DNA of 64,000 nt, taken from Shewanella mangrovi (GTDB lineage: Bacteria; Pseudomonadota; Gammaproteobacteria; Enterobacterales; Shewanellaceae). The notes beneath the pieces were generated by a model that was not told the DNA's origin, made no database searches, and saw only the letters and a list, made by a program, of their open reading frames with translations. Positions 63,972 through 64,000 of the stretch are shown here, piece by piece. A program made the translations under genes and the position numbers. The stretch spans positions 456,346 through 520,345 of the forward strand of contig NZ_JPEO01000003.1 in NCBI RefSeq assembly GCF_000753795.1. Direction: 5' to 3'. Within the stretch, counting starts at the first letter, position 1. Each line of letters starts with the position of its first letter.

Positions 63972-64000
63972 TCAACGCCTTAAAAAAAGCGCTCAATTGA

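Overview
The window is a stretch of gammaproteobacterial chromosome that best fits the genus Shewanella. Nearly every gene is a housekeeping gene. The order raiA-pheL-pheA, tyrA-aroF, rplS-trmD-rimM-rpsP, ffh, ypjD-corB, acpS-pdxJ-recO-era-rnc-lepB-lepA-rseC-rseB-rseA-rpoE, nadB, sdhE-ygfX, nhaR/nhaA, thyA-lgt, ptsP-rppH, mutH, cyaC, oxyR, hptA, gltBD is, as I remember it, that of Shewanella oneidensis MR-1. Genus-typical marks are a C-terminally extended PheA, the free-standing phosphotransfer protein HptA, CyaC beside OxyR, and a His/Cys-rich SlyD tail. I saw no rRNA, tRNA, insertion sequence, prophage or CRISPR array.

Layout. 0.2-10 kb: slyD and trpR converge; raiA is followed by a phenylalanine attenuator (pheL plus terminator) and pheA; on the minus strand lie a small membrane protein, hcp-hcr (nitrosative stress) and aroF-tyrA. 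Most of the control and catalysis for Phe/Tyr synthesis is therefore here. 10-14 kb: the ribosomal/tRNA-modification operon rpsP-rimM-trmD-rplS and ffh. 14-16 kb: ypjD and corB. 16-25.5 kb: a long minus-strand run from rpoE with its anti-sigma system rseABC through lepA, lepB, rnc, era, recO, pdxJ and acpS. 25.6-33 kb: nadB, sdhE-ygfX, nhaR/unknown/nhaA, thyA-lgt and a TauE/SafE transporter. 33-38.4 kb: ptsP-rppH, a 680-base non-coding stretch rich in DnaA-box-like sequences, mutH and the adenylate cyclase cyaC. 38.6-39.7 kb: an orphan HsdR-N-type nuclease-like gene that looks like an accessory insertion. 39.8-48.7 kb: oxyR, hptA, a radical SAM gene and gltBD. 48.8-58 kb: mtnN, a degenerate CbiB-like membrane protein, several small unknown proteins, tyrS, an M23 peptidase, anmK, erpA and a DUF6776-like protein. 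58-64 kb: clcA, pyrB, hemL and nhaD.

Themes. Envelope maintenance is strong (RpoE/RseABC, LepB, Lgt, an M23 endopeptidase, AnmK). Sodium/proton homeostasis appears twice (nhaA with nhaR, and nhaD), with a chloride/proton exchanger near nhaD. Global regulators and signalling proteins are dense: OxyR, HptA, CyaC, PtsP, RpoE, TrpR.

Most promising for follow-up are: (1) the DnaA-box-rich rppH-mutH intergenic region, a candidate DARS2-type replication-control element; (2) a PheA carrying a catalytically dead DAHP-synthase-like domain; (3) a foldable 5' leader on nhaD that could hide its ribosome-binding region; (4) the orphan nuclease-like gene between cyaC and oxyR; (5) a CbiB-fold protein that has lost its signature residues. 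All assignments come from reading the sequence and from remembered family knowledge; no database search was run.
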